Assembly: GCF_963662885.1 (NCBI RefSeq)
Contig: NZ_OY760059.1
Coordinates: 1,240,001 to 1,304,000 of the forward strand
Source: an uncultured Pseudodesulfovibrio sp.
Lineage (GTDB): Bacteria > Desulfobacterota > Desulfovibrionia > Desulfovibrionales > Desulfovibrionaceae
DNA length: 64,000 nt
Direction: 5' to 3'
This document shows positions 34,157-43,259 of the stretch, in pieces. The stretch's first letter is position 1. Each line of letters begins with the position of its first letter. The notes beneath the pieces are model-generated. The model was not told where the DNA came from, did not search any database, and was given only the letters and a program-made list of their open reading frames with translations. The position numbers were made by a program, and so were the translations under genes.

Positions 34157-36421
34157 CTACAGTTCGCACTCGGCCTTGGGAAAAGAAATTTCAAAGCAGG
34201 CGCCACCCTCTTCCCAGGAGTCGGCGCGGATGTTCCCTCCGTAGTCGGTGACGATGCCGTAGGATATGGACAGGCCGAGTCCGGTGCCCTTGCCCACGAT
34301 CTTGGTGGTGAAGAACGGCTCGAACAGCCGTTCGCGAATGGCCGGGGGGATGCCCGCCCCCGTATCGCAGATGCGGAAGACGATGCGCTCGGACGTGCTG
34401 AAGGATTGGAGCAGAATACGCTTGTCCGCGTTGGCCTTGTCGTCCTTCCAACGGTCCTCGATGGCGTCACGGGCGTTGAGCAGAAGGTTGATGACCACCT
34501 GCTCCAGGCGGTTGGAATCGGCCATGATCAGGGGCAGGTCCTCCTCCAGCTCCCAGTCCACCCGGATGTTGTGCACCTGCAGCTGTTGGCTGAAGAACTC
34601 GAAGCCTCGTTCCAGGACCTCATTTATCTGAACCGGCATGGTCCGCAGGTCGGACTTGCGTCCGAATTCGCGCATGTGTTCGATGATCTTGGCCGCCCGG
34701 TCCACATGGGTGGAAATGCCCTCGGCCATTTCGAGCATGATCTCCGGCGATACCTCGGTGCCTTTCTCGGCCCGGTGCGTGAGCAGATTCGAGATGGCCT
34801 GGAGAATGGTCAGAGGCTGGTTCAGTTCGTGGGCCACGCCCGTGCTCATTTCGCCCAGGGTGGTCATCTTGCTGGCCTGGATGAGCTGCTGCTCCATCTC
34901 GATCTTGCGGGTCACGTCCGTGCAGGTGACGATCAGGGTGTCGCTGCCTTCGAACCGGGCCGGGGAAATGCTCAGGAACACGAAGAACGGCCTGCCGGTC
35001 TTGTCCACATGGGTGCACAGCTCTATCTCGGACTGCGAGCGCACGGCCTCTTCCCAGTCCTTGGCTTCGTCCTCGCGGAAAAAGTCCATGAAGCTGCGGC
35101 CGCGCATCTCGAGCTGGCCCCAGCCGTACATTTCCTGGGAGGAATCGTTGCAGTTGAGTATCTCCAACGTTTTGCGGTCCAGGACAAAGACCGCGTTGGG
35201 GATGGAATCGAAAATCGCGTGGTAACGGTGTTCGGAGGCGGCGAGCTTGGATTCCAGCTCGCGGCGGTGGGTGATGTCCACCATCATCTCCATGGCGGCC
35301 ACGACCTTGCCGCTCTTGTCGCGCACCGGAGAGGTGTACACGATCCAGTGGATGGGATGCCCGTCCTTGGACATGCCCGATTCCTCGGACATGTGCGCCT
35401 TGCCGTCGACAAAGGTCTTGGCGACCGGGCAGACCTCACACTTTTCCAGGCGGCCCTTGTTCACCTGCCAGCAACGCTTGCCGCCGGGCAGTCCGAAGTG
35501 TCGCTCATAGGCCGAGTTGTGCTGAATGACCCGATAGTCGGTGTCCACCACCGAGACCAGACAGGGCACGTTGTCGAACAGGTTGCGGTATTCCTCGCGT
35601 TGGTCGAGCAGTTCCCGATGTTTGTCCGAGACGCGCCTGCCCATCATGTTGAAAGCCTGGCTCAGGGTGCCGATCTCATCCACCTGCTCGATGTCGATGT
35701 CCGTATGGTCGGTTCCGCCGCTTATGCCGCGCGTGGCCGTGATGAGACGCTTGATGGGCCGGAAGATGAACCGGTAGGTGAAGGCGAACAGAGCCAGGAA
35801 GGTGGCCGCGAACACGACCACGGAAATGCCCATGTTGGCCCGCTCGAACATCATGATCATGGAGTTCTTGGCGTCCATGTTCACGGTCACGTCCAGCAGG
35901 CCGAGGACCTGTTCATCCTTGGAGTGGACGTGGCAGGGGCCGGGGGAGCACCCCTCGGAGTTGGCTATGGGGGTCATGATGGCCATGAGCTGGCGGCCAT
36001 CCGATTCGATCATCCGGGTGCGCTTGGACAGGGGCAGGGCCGGGGGCGGCGGTGTATACTGGTGACAGGCCCGGCAGGCCGGGGTCTCCTGGCCGATGAC
36101 CATGCCGATCTCGGACGGGATATTGGAGAAGACGATGCGCCCCTCCTTGTTGTAGACCCGGATGTTTTCGATCTCTTCCTGCCTGCTGATATTATTGATG
36201 TTCTCTTTGATGTCTTCTTCGTTGTCGAGCATCATCGCGTAGTGCAGGGCGAGCATGATCGTGTCCGAAACCATCTCGATGTCGGACATGACGTTGGAGA
36301 CCACGTTGTTCTTGAAATAATAGACGTTGAACCCGGTCCACAAACAGATGCACAGGAGCAGCGTCACCCCGCCGGACAGGATCATCTTCGCGATCAGACT
36401 TTCGCGGAATCGCTTCAGCAC
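34157..36421 (-). CDS. Sensor histidine kinase with periplasmic c-haem motifs and two PAS domains
   Basis: A 754-residue membrane kinase. Helices at about 13-36 and 198-220 enclose a periplasmic domain with CRACH (C116-H120) and CSPGPCH (C158-H164, a CX4CH variant), suggesting one or two covalently bound haems. Then come HAMP, a cysteine-bearing PAS (about 280-385, with EKCEVCPVAKTF), a second PAS (about 395-505), HisKA with His531 in GVAHELNQPL, and HATPase (NLLLNARDAI, GKGTGLGLSI). It should sense a redox or gas signal and phosphorylate a receiver, plausibly one of the nearby response regulators. It lies 37 bp downstream of rrf2. Confidence 0.86.
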   Translation of the reverse strand: MLKRFRESLIAKMILSGGVTLLLCICLWTGFNVYYFKNNVVSNVMSDIEMVSDTIMLALHYAMMLDNEEDIKENINNISRQEEIENIRVYNKEGRIVFSNIPSEIGMVIGQETPACRACHQYTPPPPALPLSKRTRMIESDGRQLMAIMTPIANSEGCSPGPCHVHSKDEQVLGLLDVTVNMDAKNSMIMMFERANMGISVVVFAATFLALFAFTYRFIFRPIKRLITATRGISGGTDHTDIDIEQVDEIGTLSQAFNMMGRRVSDKHRELLDQREEYRNLFDNVPCLVSVVDTDYRVIQHNSAYERHFGLPGGKRCWQVNKGRLEKCEVCPVAKTFVDGKAHMSEESGMSKDGHPIHWIVYTSPVRDKSGKVVAAMEMMVDITHRRELESKLAASEHRYHAIFDSIPNAVFVLDRKTLEILNCNDSSQEMYGWGQLEMRGRSFMDFFREDEAKDWEEAVRSQSEIELCTHVDKTGRPFFVFLSISPARFEGSDTLIVTCTDVTRKIEMEQQLIQASKMTTLGEMSTGVAHELNQPLTILQAISNLLTHRAEKGTEVSPEIMLEMAEGISTHVDRAAKIIEHMREFGRKSDLRTMPVQINEVLERGFEFFSQQLQVHNIRVDWELEEDLPLIMADSNRLEQVVINLLLNARDAIEDRWKDDKANADKRILLQSFSTSERIVFRICDTGAGIPPAIRERLFEPFFTTKIVGKGTGLGLSISYGIVTDYGGNIRADSWEEGGACFEISFPKAECEL

Positions 36422-36458
36422 CTTGACACCTTCCTCTCGGGCGGCCGGGCCGGCAGGG

Positions 36459-36902
36459 CTAGCTGTCGCTCTTGGGCGGGTTTTCGGGACACAGGTACGC
36501 GTCCTTCATCAGGTCGGCCAGGGAATAGGAGTCGAGCATCTTGTACATGGCCAGGGAGGCGTCGTCCCAGATGGACCGCTTGAGGCAGACAGCCGCGCGC
36601 GGGCAGGTGGACGGGTCGCCTTCGCACCCCAGTATCTGCTCCTCGCCGTCCAGGATACGGGCCACCTCGCCGATGGAGATTTCCTCGGGCTCGCGGACCA
36701 GGACGTTGCCGCCATTGGGGCCGCGCTTGCCTTTTACGTAGCCCGCCTGCTTGAGCATCTTGATCAGCTTTTCGAGATATTTCAGGGACAGTTTTTCACG
36801 CTCGGCCGTGTCCTTGCTCGGGACCGGGCTGCCGTTCTCGGAGTGGAGGGCGATATCCAGGAGCAATCGGGTGCCGTATCGGCTGCGTGTGGTCAGTTTC
36901 AT
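36459..36902 (-). CDS. rrf2: Rrf2-family transcriptional regulator
   Basis: A 147-residue winged-helix regulator: MKLTTRSRYGTRLLLDIALH, HTH with KLSLKYLEKLIKMLKQAGYVKGKRGPNGG, and the three cysteines in GCEGDPSTCPRAAVC typical of Fe-S-binding Rrf2/IscR/NsrR proteins. In D. vulgaris, Rrf2 is encoded at the end of the hmc operon and represses it. Here it lies on the same strand but separated from hmcF by stress, regulator and kinase genes. ATG 36902 is chosen from the conserved start. The Fe-S cluster is inferred from the cysteines. Confidence 0.9.
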   Translation of the reverse strand: MKLTTRSRYGTRLLLDIALHSENGSPVPSKDTAEREKLSLKYLEKLIKMLKQAGYVKGKRGPNGGNVLVREPEEISIGEVARILDGEEQILGCEGDPSTCPRAAVCLKRSIWDDASLAMYKMLDSYSLADLMKDAYLCPENPPKSDS

Positions 36903-37049
36903 TGTCTTAGTCCCCGGCTGTGAAGGTGGTGGGCGTGTGCCCCGGAAGCATAGGGAAAAACATCGCGACAATCAATCGACGGCCGTTCTATCTCGGTTCT
37001 CTCGGCACAATGCCGCCGGAACCGTTGCAATCTCTGCGCTCGGCCGTTT

Positions 37050-38960
37050 TTATTTGCCGGTCCGGTCGGGCAGGGTGATGACAAAGGTCGAACCTTCGTG
37101 CGGGGCAGATTCCACATGGATGTTCCCGCCGTGCTGCTCGATGGTCTGGTTGGAAATAAACAGGCCGATGCCCGTGCCCCGCTTTCCCTTGGACGAGAAG
37201 AACAGGGTGAAGATCTTGTCCCTGGTTTCGTGGTCCATGCCAGTGCCGTTGTCCGAAATGGTGATGACCAGACCGTTCTCACGGCGTTCGGCGGACAGGG
37301 ACAGGCGGGCCCCTTCCTTGCCGTCGCAGGCGTCCACGCCGTTTTCCAGAAAGTTGACCAGGGCGGCCGACAGGGCCGCGGTATCGGCCTGGATGGTCCC
37401 CAGGTCGTCCGGTATGTCGCGGATGAACTCGACCTGATGGGCCGTGGCCCGGGCCGCGCCGATATCGGCCGTATCCCGAAGAAAACCTGCCGCGTCCACG
37501 GATTCGGTCTCCAGTTCGCGGGACTTGGCGTAGTAGAGGATGTCCAGGACCATCTTCTTGACCCGGCCGATCATGGACTTGAGGGTCTTGGTGGCCGCGG
37601 TCACGCGTTCTTCGTCGCCTTTTCGCAGTCCGGATTCCAGTCGGTAGATACCGCCGTCCAGAGAGGTGAGCATCCCTTTGACGCCGTGGGACATGGAACC
37701 GAGCATGATGCCCAGCGAGGTAAGGTGGTCCTGGAGCCTGCGGATCTCGGTGATGTCAGTGGACAGCTCCATGGCCTGGAAGATGCGGCCCGATGCGTCG
37801 TGCAACGGCGCGGCCTGGATGAGCATGTGCTTCTGCTCGCCGGACAGTGTGGTCACCACGGTTTCCCGCTGCCGCGATTCGCCGTCAAGCAGAGTCTTGT
37901 CCACGAGGCAGCCTTCACACGGCTCGTTGCGGTGCTTGTAGGCCTCGAAGCAGAAGTGTCCCTCGACCTCGCCGAAGTCGCGCTTGAACAGGCTGTTGGC
38001 CTCGACGATGTTCAGGTCGGCGTCCTGCACGGTGATGTAGCAGGGGGCCTCCTCGAACAGGCGCTGGTATTTGTATTGGGTGGTGTAGAGTTCGTCCTGG
38101 AGGCGCTTGAGCTCGGTCATGTCCACGGAGATGTCCAGAACCAGCTCTATCTCGCCGTCCTTGTTGGGCAGCGGCGCGGTGTAGACCGTGACCGGAATCT
38201 CTTCGCCGTCCTTGGTCAGAAAATTTTCCTTGCTGCGCTGGCCCTTGCCCGTATCGAAGGTGCGCTGCACCGGACAGGCGTTGCCCGGGGAGGTGCGGTC
38301 GGAATAGATGTCGAAGCTGTTGTTGCCCACCTGGTTGCCGAGGCGTTCCTCGAACAGACGGTTGTGGGCCACGATCTCGAGATAGCGGTTATGGATGGAC
38401 ACCAGACAGGGCAGCTCGTTGAACACACCGTAACCGGTCTCCACTTCCTGGGCCGCGTCGGACAGGGCCGTGGACATGCCCTGGACCACCTGGCAGGCGG
38501 CGTTCTGGCGCTCCAGTTCAATGATGCGGTCGGTCTTTTCCTGGACCAGCTTTTCGAGATTCTCGGTGTACTCGCGAAGCTGCAATTTCATGCGGTAGCG
38601 TTCGCGGGCGCGTTCCAGCGAGACTTCGAGGACGTCGTTGTTGATCGGTTTGGTGATGAAGTCCGAAGCGTCGAACTTGAGGGATTCGATGGCCAGATCC
38701 ATGTCCCCGTGGCCGGTTATCATGACCACTTCGGTGTCCGGGGAGCGCTCTTTGATGGCCTTGAGCAGGTCGATGCCGTCCATGACGGGCATCTTGATGT
38801 CGGTAAAGACTATGCCTGGCTTGAAGGTGTCGAAGACCTCCAGGGCCTCCTGGCCGTTGGCGGCGGTTTCCACTTCATAGCCCAGGTCCATCAGCGAGAG
38901 GCCGAGGAACCTGCGGACGCCTTCCTCGTCGTCCACGAGCAACAGTCGTTTGAAATCCAT
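37050..38960 (-). CDS. Receiver-PAS-PAS-histidine kinase
   Basis: A 636-residue cytoplasmic protein. An N-terminal receiver (phospho-Asp in FTDIKMPVMDG, lysine in TKPI) is followed by a coiled coil and two PAS domains bearing cysteine motifs (NACPVQRTF; EPCEGCLVDKTL). A kinase core follows with a histidine in GSMSHGVKGML and an ATPase domain (NFLENGVDAC, DNGTGM, KRGTGIGLFI). GGAGGG precedes ATG 38960. It is 87 bp after a single-domain response regulator and belongs to the hmc-linked regulatory set. Its PAS cysteine pattern matches that in the haem kinase at 34157-36421, suggesting related redox input. Confidence 0.85.
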   Translation of the reverse strand: MDFKRLLLVDDEEGVRRFLGLSLMDLGYEVETAANGQEALEVFDTFKPGIVFTDIKMPVMDGIDLLKAIKERSPDTEVVMITGHGDMDLAIESLKFDASDFITKPINNDVLEVSLERARERYRMKLQLREYTENLEKLVQEKTDRIIELERQNAACQVVQGMSTALSDAAQEVETGYGVFNELPCLVSIHNRYLEIVAHNRLFEERLGNQVGNNSFDIYSDRTSPGNACPVQRTFDTGKGQRSKENFLTKDGEEIPVTVYTAPLPNKDGEIELVLDISVDMTELKRLQDELYTTQYKYQRLFEEAPCYITVQDADLNIVEANSLFKRDFGEVEGHFCFEAYKHRNEPCEGCLVDKTLLDGESRQRETVVTTLSGEQKHMLIQAAPLHDASGRIFQAMELSTDITEIRRLQDHLTSLGIMLGSMSHGVKGMLTSLDGGIYRLESGLRKGDEERVTAATKTLKSMIGRVKKMVLDILYYAKSRELETESVDAAGFLRDTADIGAARATAHQVEFIRDIPDDLGTIQADTAALSAALVNFLENGVDACDGKEGARLSLSAERRENGLVITISDNGTGMDHETRDKIFTLFFSSKGKRGTGIGLFISNQTIEQHGGNIHVESAPHEGSTFVITLPDRTGK

Positions 38961-39047
38961 CACACCCTCCGGAGAGTCTCGCCGCCGACCGCTGATGGCG
39001 GTCGCTTCCCTGCGGTGTCTCTCCCCTGTCCAGGATTGGGGACCGGG

Positions 39048-39404
39048 CTATTCGCCCAGTGCCTCTCGTACGATCTGGATCACATCCGCCGGGTCGAAGG
39101 GCTTCTTGATGGTCGCCACGGCCCGCCGTATGGCCAGATGGATTCCCGAGAGCCCGGAGATGACGATCACCGGGATGTCGGAGAATTCCTCCTCACTGGT
39201 CAGCCGACGGTAGAAACGCGGTCCCCACTCGTGGGGCATTTCGATGTCCAGCGTGATGAGGTCCGGCTTTTCAGCCATGGCCACCTCATAGGCGGAAACT
39301 CCGTCGGAAGCGCGGCAGGTATCGTATCCGTGGTCTTCGAATACGCTGATGAGGTAATCGACGATATCCGGATCGTCGTCCACCACCATGATTTTCTTTG
39401 GCAT
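39048..39404 (-). CDS. Single-domain response regulator (Rrf1-like), copy 2
   Basis: A 118-residue CheY-like receiver with no output domain: acidic pocket VDDD, phospho-Asp in LDIEMP, SG for Thr/Ser and KKPF for Lys. It shares an unusual stretch, MPHEWGPRFYRR, with the neighbouring receiver 39547-39900, so the two are sister genes. Rrf1 of D. vulgaris is likewise a response regulator next to hmc, but which copy is the orthologue cannot be decided here. Confidence 0.85.
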   Translation of the reverse strand: MPKKIMVVDDDPDIVDYLISVFEDHGYDTCRASDGVSAYEVAMAEKPDLITLDIEMPHEWGPRFYRRLTSEEEFSDIPVIVISGLSGIHLAIRRAVATIKKPFDPADVIQIVREALGE

Positions 39405-39490
39405 GAGCTCAACCTGGTTTCAAGTGGCGGGGTTACCCCGCAACGCCTGCAACGTATACTCAACCCGCGCGCAAGTTCAAGTCGGAAAAT

Positions 39491-39524
39491 TCGGCCCGCG
39501 AACCGTGTCCGGTCCGCGGGCCGA
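39491..39524 (-). terminator. Hairpin between the two response regulators
   Basis: Ten-bp arms 39491-39500 and 39515-39524 plus an inner 4-bp stem, followed on the minus strand by TTTT. It is a likely partial terminator after copy 1. Confidence 0.6.
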
Positions 39525-39546
39525 CAGGGCCGACCCAATAGGCCCG

Positions 39547-39900
39547 CTAGCCGATGGCGTCCTTGACGATCTTCAGCAGCTGGGCGGGTTCAAAAGGCTT
39601 GGTAAGGCTTGCGATTGCCTTGGGAATAGCGTATTTGATCGCGTTGAGGCCGCTGATGACAACCACCGGAGTACGCTTGAGTTCTTCGTCCTGGCTGATC
39701 TTGCGGTAGAACCTCGGACCCCATTCATTGGGCATTTCCAGGTCCAGCGTGATGAGATCGGGCTTTTCGGTCTTGGCGATCTCCACGGCCTCGGCGCCAT
39801 CGTTGGCGGTCACGGTTTCATATCCGTTGTCACCGAGCAGCTCGGACAGATACGAACGGATTTCCTGGTCGTCGTCGATTATGAGAATCTTCTTGGACAT
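39547..39900 (-). CDS. Single-domain response regulator (Rrf1-like), copy 1
   Basis: A 117-residue receiver: IDDD, phospho-Asp in LDLEMP, VVISG and LTKPF. MPNEWGPRFYRK links it to the sister gene downstream. A strong AGGAGG precedes ATG 39900; the upstream frame extension is non-coding. It follows the universal-stress gene after a GC-rich hairpin. It probably relays phosphate between the local kinases, with protein-protein output. Confidence 0.87.
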   Translation of the reverse strand: MSKKILIIDDDQEIRSYLSELLGDNGYETVTANDGAEAVEIAKTEKPDLITLDLEMPNEWGPRFYRKISQDEELKRTPVVVISGLNAIKYAIPKAIASLTKPFEPAQLLKIVKDAIG

Positions 39901-39994
39901 AACTTCCTCCTGGTACTCATGAATCAATGCGTTTGATTCTTGATTTGCCGCAGTCGCTCCCGCCAAGGCCGGCTGCGGCATTTATATTTTTCAA

Positions 39995-40022
39995 GGCGCG
40001 CCCGACACCCGTCGGGCGCGCC
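39995..40022 (-). terminator. GC-rich hairpin after the universal-stress gene
   Basis: Perfect 12-bp arms 39995-40006 and 40011-40022 with a 4-nt loop, 11 bp past the stop. The following minus-strand sequence TTGAAAAATAT is a poor U-tract, so it is an attenuator or processing hairpin more than a full stop. Confidence 0.6.
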
Positions 40023-40033
40023 GCTCTTCTTAT

Positions 40034-40927
40034 CTAGACCTTGTCCGGCTTGCTCACGCTGACCACCGGGCACCCTGCGCGCAGGATGACCTGCTCCATG
40101 GTGGAGCCGATGGTCGCCAGTTCGGGATCGAGCTCCCGGGTGTGGTGCGCCATGACGATGAGATCGGCGGAACGCTCGCGGGCGAGCTTGACGATTTCAA
40201 CGTACGGCACGCCTTCCCAGACCTCGATGTCGAAGTCCTTGAAGTCGCCCATCAACGGGCCGTAGGTCTCGCGAATGCGGGCCCGGGCCTCGATGATTTT
40301 GTCCTCGATGGCGTTCTGGTCCAGCAACTTGCCGCTGATATCCAGGGCATGGAACAGGGTCAGATCGCAACCCAGCTCCTTGGCCGAGTTGAGGGCGAAC
40401 TTGAAGGCGCTTTCAGCCTGCTTGGAGAAGTCGGTCGCGAACACGATGTTGCCGAATCCGCCCCAGTAGGAAGCGGTTTCGCGGTGCACGGTCATGACCG
40501 GGCAGCGGGCAGCCTTGGCCACGCGCTGAAGCGTGGAGCCGGGGTAGCCCTTGCGGTATGCGGACGAATCGCCGGAGCTTGCGCCCATGACGATCAGGTC
40601 CGCGTCCTCGGCCCGGGCGGCACGCAGGATTTCGCGGCTGGGCACGCCAGTCGTGGTCACGATCTTGGCGTACTCGACCGATTCGATCTGCTTCTCGAAG
40701 GTGGACTTCAGCTCCTCTTCGACCCAGGCGCGATACTCTTCATCGACCTCGATCTCTTCACCGGTGCGAACGTCGTTGACCACCTGGGAAAAGGCCTTGG
40801 TGGGCACACCCATGACGTTGAACACCACCACTTCGGCTCCGTAGCGTTTGGCCATGTCGAAGGCCACCCGCGCGGCGCCGAAGGTGGACGGAGCACCGCT
40901 GGTCGCCAGTAGAATCTTCTTGAACAT
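40034..40927 (-). CDS. Tandem universal stress protein (UspA family)
   Basis: A 297-residue protein made of two Usp domains. The first (1-145) contains VMGASSGDSSAY and GSTLQRVAKAARCPVM; the second (150-297) contains VMAHHTRELDPEL and GSTMEQVILRAGCPVV. Both keep ATP-binding-type loops. It lies 35 bp downstream of hmcF with a good ribosome-binding site and is likely in the hmc transcript. The function under energy stress is inferred from the family. Confidence 0.9.
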   Translation of the reverse strand: MFKKILLATSGAPSTFGAARVAFDMAKRYGAEVVVFNVMGVPTKAFSQVVNDVRTGEEIEVDEEYRAWVEEELKSTFEKQIESVEYAKIVTTTGVPSREILRAARAEDADLIVMGASSGDSSAYRKGYPGSTLQRVAKAARCPVMTVHRETASYWGGFGNIVFATDFSKQAESAFKFALNSAKELGCDLTLFHALDISGKLLDQNAIEDKIIEARARIRETYGPLMGDFKDFDIEVWEGVPYVEIVKLARERSADLIVMAHHTRELDPELATIGSTMEQVILRAGCPVVSVSKPDKV

Positions 40928-40962
40928 AGATCACCTCGTCCTTTGGTTACACGGTCTCCGGT

Positions 40963-42354
40963 TTATTCCTCGGGGGGCAGCAGGTGCTTGGGCACGTCGA
41001 GCATACCGATGATCAGCGGCTTGAGGAAGGACCAGCGGATGCCGATTTCGTACTCTTCCTCGAGGTCGCGGATAGCGTCCCAACAGTTGTGGCAGGGCGC
41101 GATGACCAGCTTGCAGCCGGTGGCCAGGATCTGTTCCTTCTTCTTGCGAAGGGCCACGTTGCGCTGTTCGCGGTACTTGCCGATGCCGTTGAATCCGCCG
41201 CCGCCACCGCAGCAGTAGTTATGTTCCCTGTTGGGGGCCATTTCCACGAAGTAGCCGGGTTCAACAATATAGCTGATGATCTCGCGGGTAACGTTCTTGA
41301 GACCCTGGTTACGCACGTAGTTGCAGGAATCCTGCAGGGTGACCGGCTCCTTGATCCGTTTGGCCGGATCAATCTTGAGCTTGCCTTCGCGCAGAGCCTC
41401 GGCCAGCCACTCCACGTAGTGGATGTAGGGGACCGGGGGCTGTCCGTCGGGACGACCGGCCCAGTAGGGGCCTTCGATGACGGTGGCGCGGTGTGCGTGG
41501 CCGCACTCGGTGCCGATGGCCCGTTTGGGCTTGAGGCGCTCCAGCGCGGAGTAGACGTTCAGGACGTTGTCCTTGCAGCATTCCCAGTCGCCGGCGAACA
41601 TGGACAGGGAGGTCTGCTCCCAGCCCTCGGAGGGCACGGTCCAGTTCTCGCCCGCTACATGGAAGAGGATGGCCGCTTCGGCGATGTCCTCGGGGTAGTG
41701 CTTGGGCTCACGGGCGTTGCAGGTGTACATGATGTCCGCGCCTTCCTTGTCCACAGGGATCTCCAGGCCCGGCCAATCTTCCTCGTTCTCCTCGGCCATC
41801 CACTCGCAGGTCTCGACCCAGTCTTCGGTGGTCACGTCCATCTGGGCGCGGTACACGCGGTGCATGCCGGAGCCGATCTTCAGCTCCCACGGCACGAAGC
41901 CCTGAGAGTAGAGCAGGCCGCGCAGGTAGCTGAACATGACACCCATGTCGATGCCGTGGGGGCAGTACATGCCGCAACGGTTGCAGCAGGTGCACTTGGA
42001 CCAGGCGGTCTCCATGCACATCTGCATGAACTCGTTGTCGACCTTGCCCTTTTTCTTGACCATCACACCAAGGGTGGATTGGATCTTGTAGGACGGGACC
42101 TGTTCGGGCACCCGGCCGTTGACCTGGTACAGGAAGCAGGACTCGGCGCACAGGCCGCAGTGGGCGCAGATCTCGAGCCAGGTCTTGGTCCTGGACTTCA
42201 TGGTCTTCTGGATGGAGGCCCAGAGCTTGTCCGAGTCCACGTCCAGGTGGTTCATTTCTTCGTAGTATTGCTTGCCGCCCTTGTCACCGAGGGTCGCTTT
42301 GAGCTGTTCGTCGGTGGTGATCGGCGTCTTATTGCAGAATTTACCTTCAGGCAT
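40963..42354 (-). CDS. hmcF: HmcF, cytoplasmic-side HdrD/DsrK-like iron-sulfur subunit
   Basis: A 463-residue iron-sulfur protein. Two [4Fe-4S] motifs (CAHCGLCAESC and CTCCNRCGMYCPHG) are followed by two CCG-type cysteine domains (DSCNYVRNQGL ... NYCCGGGGGF and APCHNCWDA). This is the catalytic-type subunit of Hmc, related to heterodisulfide reductase HdrD and DsrK. It would take electrons delivered through HmcC/E to a disulfide or other cytoplasmic acceptor. GGAG precedes ATG 42354. Confidence 0.92.
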   Translation of the reverse strand: MPEGKFCNKTPITTDEQLKATLGDKGGKQYYEEMNHLDVDSDKLWASIQKTMKSRTKTWLEICAHCGLCAESCFLYQVNGRVPEQVPSYKIQSTLGVMVKKKGKVDNEFMQMCMETAWSKCTCCNRCGMYCPHGIDMGVMFSYLRGLLYSQGFVPWELKIGSGMHRVYRAQMDVTTEDWVETCEWMAEENEEDWPGLEIPVDKEGADIMYTCNAREPKHYPEDIAEAAILFHVAGENWTVPSEGWEQTSLSMFAGDWECCKDNVLNVYSALERLKPKRAIGTECGHAHRATVIEGPYWAGRPDGQPPVPYIHYVEWLAEALREGKLKIDPAKRIKEPVTLQDSCNYVRNQGLKNVTREIISYIVEPGYFVEMAPNREHNYCCGGGGGFNGIGKYREQRNVALRKKKEQILATGCKLVIAPCHNCWDAIRDLEEEYEIGIRWSFLKPLIIGMLDVPKHLLPPEE

Positions 42355-42386
42355 TTCGGTTCTCCGTAATGTAGGCTAAAGCCCGG

Positions 42387-43064
42387 TTACCAGGCCATGT
42401 CCGTGCCCTTCATGCCGCCGCGCTTGATACCGTAGTCCATGCCCAGCTGCATGCGGGACAGGAAGAACAGCACCACGTGGCTGAGCTTGGTGAAGGGCAG
42501 GGCCAGGAGCCAGATTTCGCCGCTCAGGATGTGGGCGGCCAGCCAGAAGTTGTAGTCCCCCATCTCGTACCGGGCGATCAGGCCGGTGATGAAGGGCAAC
42601 ACCGAGATGACCAGCAGCAGGTAGTCGTAGAAGGTGGTGATGATCCGCACCTCGGGGAAGGCGATGCGCCTGAGGATCAGGAACAGGCCACCCACCAGGC
42701 AGATCCAGGCCAGTCCGTCGGCAACCCCGGTGGGCAGGGACGGCAGGCTGAACCCGAAGGCGTTCTGGAGCATCACGTTGTGCGCTTCCAGGAAGATCGG
42801 GGTGACGAGCAGCCCGATGTGGAAGGCAAAGAAGATGAGGGTAAAACCGGGGCGCACGCGCCACAGCCGGGCCTTGAACGGGATGATGAAGGCCAGGATG
42901 GAGCGAATGCCCCCCCTGATGCCGTATTTCATATTGGGACGGTACGCCACGCGGTCGAGCTGCCAGCTGAGGCCCTTGACATACATCACGGCGCGAACGA
43001 GCAGGCCGCCGAAACTGACGATGAACGTCAGCCAGAGCATGGGCCCGGTCAGGAAATCGTACAT
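42387..43064 (-). CDS. hmcE: HmcE, b-type-cytochrome-like membrane subunit
   Basis: A 225-residue membrane protein with five or six hydrophobic segments and spaced histidines (FFAFHIGLLVTPIFLEAH, LPFTKLSHVVLFFLSRM), related to NarI/DsrM. It would bind haem b and carry electrons across the membrane. AAGGAG precedes ATG 43064. Confidence 0.9.
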   Translation of the reverse strand: MYDFLTGPMLWLTFIVSFGGLLVRAVMYVKGLSWQLDRVAYRPNMKYGIRGGIRSILAFIIPFKARLWRVRPGFTLIFFAFHIGLLVTPIFLEAHNVMLQNAFGFSLPSLPTGVADGLAWICLVGGLFLILRRIAFPEVRIITTFYDYLLLVISVLPFITGLIARYEMGDYNFWLAAHILSGEIWLLALPFTKLSHVVLFFLSRMQLGMDYGIKRGGMKGTDMAW

Positions 43065-43118
43065 TTCCGCTTCTCCTTGATTGTCATATCGTTGATTGTA
43101 AAACGATGGCCTTAGCGG

Positions 43119-43250
43119 CTAGTCGTCCTTTTTGTTGCCGCCCATCAGGAAGCGCCAGTACAGGGTAGCCGCCACGAGGATACCGCCCATGATCAGGTAA
43201 ATGGTACCCTTGGTGAAGGTGTAGTAGTCTTGGAGCGTGTAGAATTCCAT
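43119..43250 (-). CDS. hmcD: HmcD, small single-helix membrane subunit
   Basis: A 43-residue protein beginning MEFYTLQDYY with one membrane helix (GTIYLIMGGILVAATLYWRF) and a lysine-rich end. GGAGG precedes the ATG. Position between hmcC and hmcE, size and single helix match HmcD of Desulfovibrio. Confidence 0.88.
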   Translation of the reverse strand: MEFYTLQDYYTFTKGTIYLIMGGILVAATLYWRFLMGGNKKDD

Positions 43251-43259
43251 GGCAACCTC

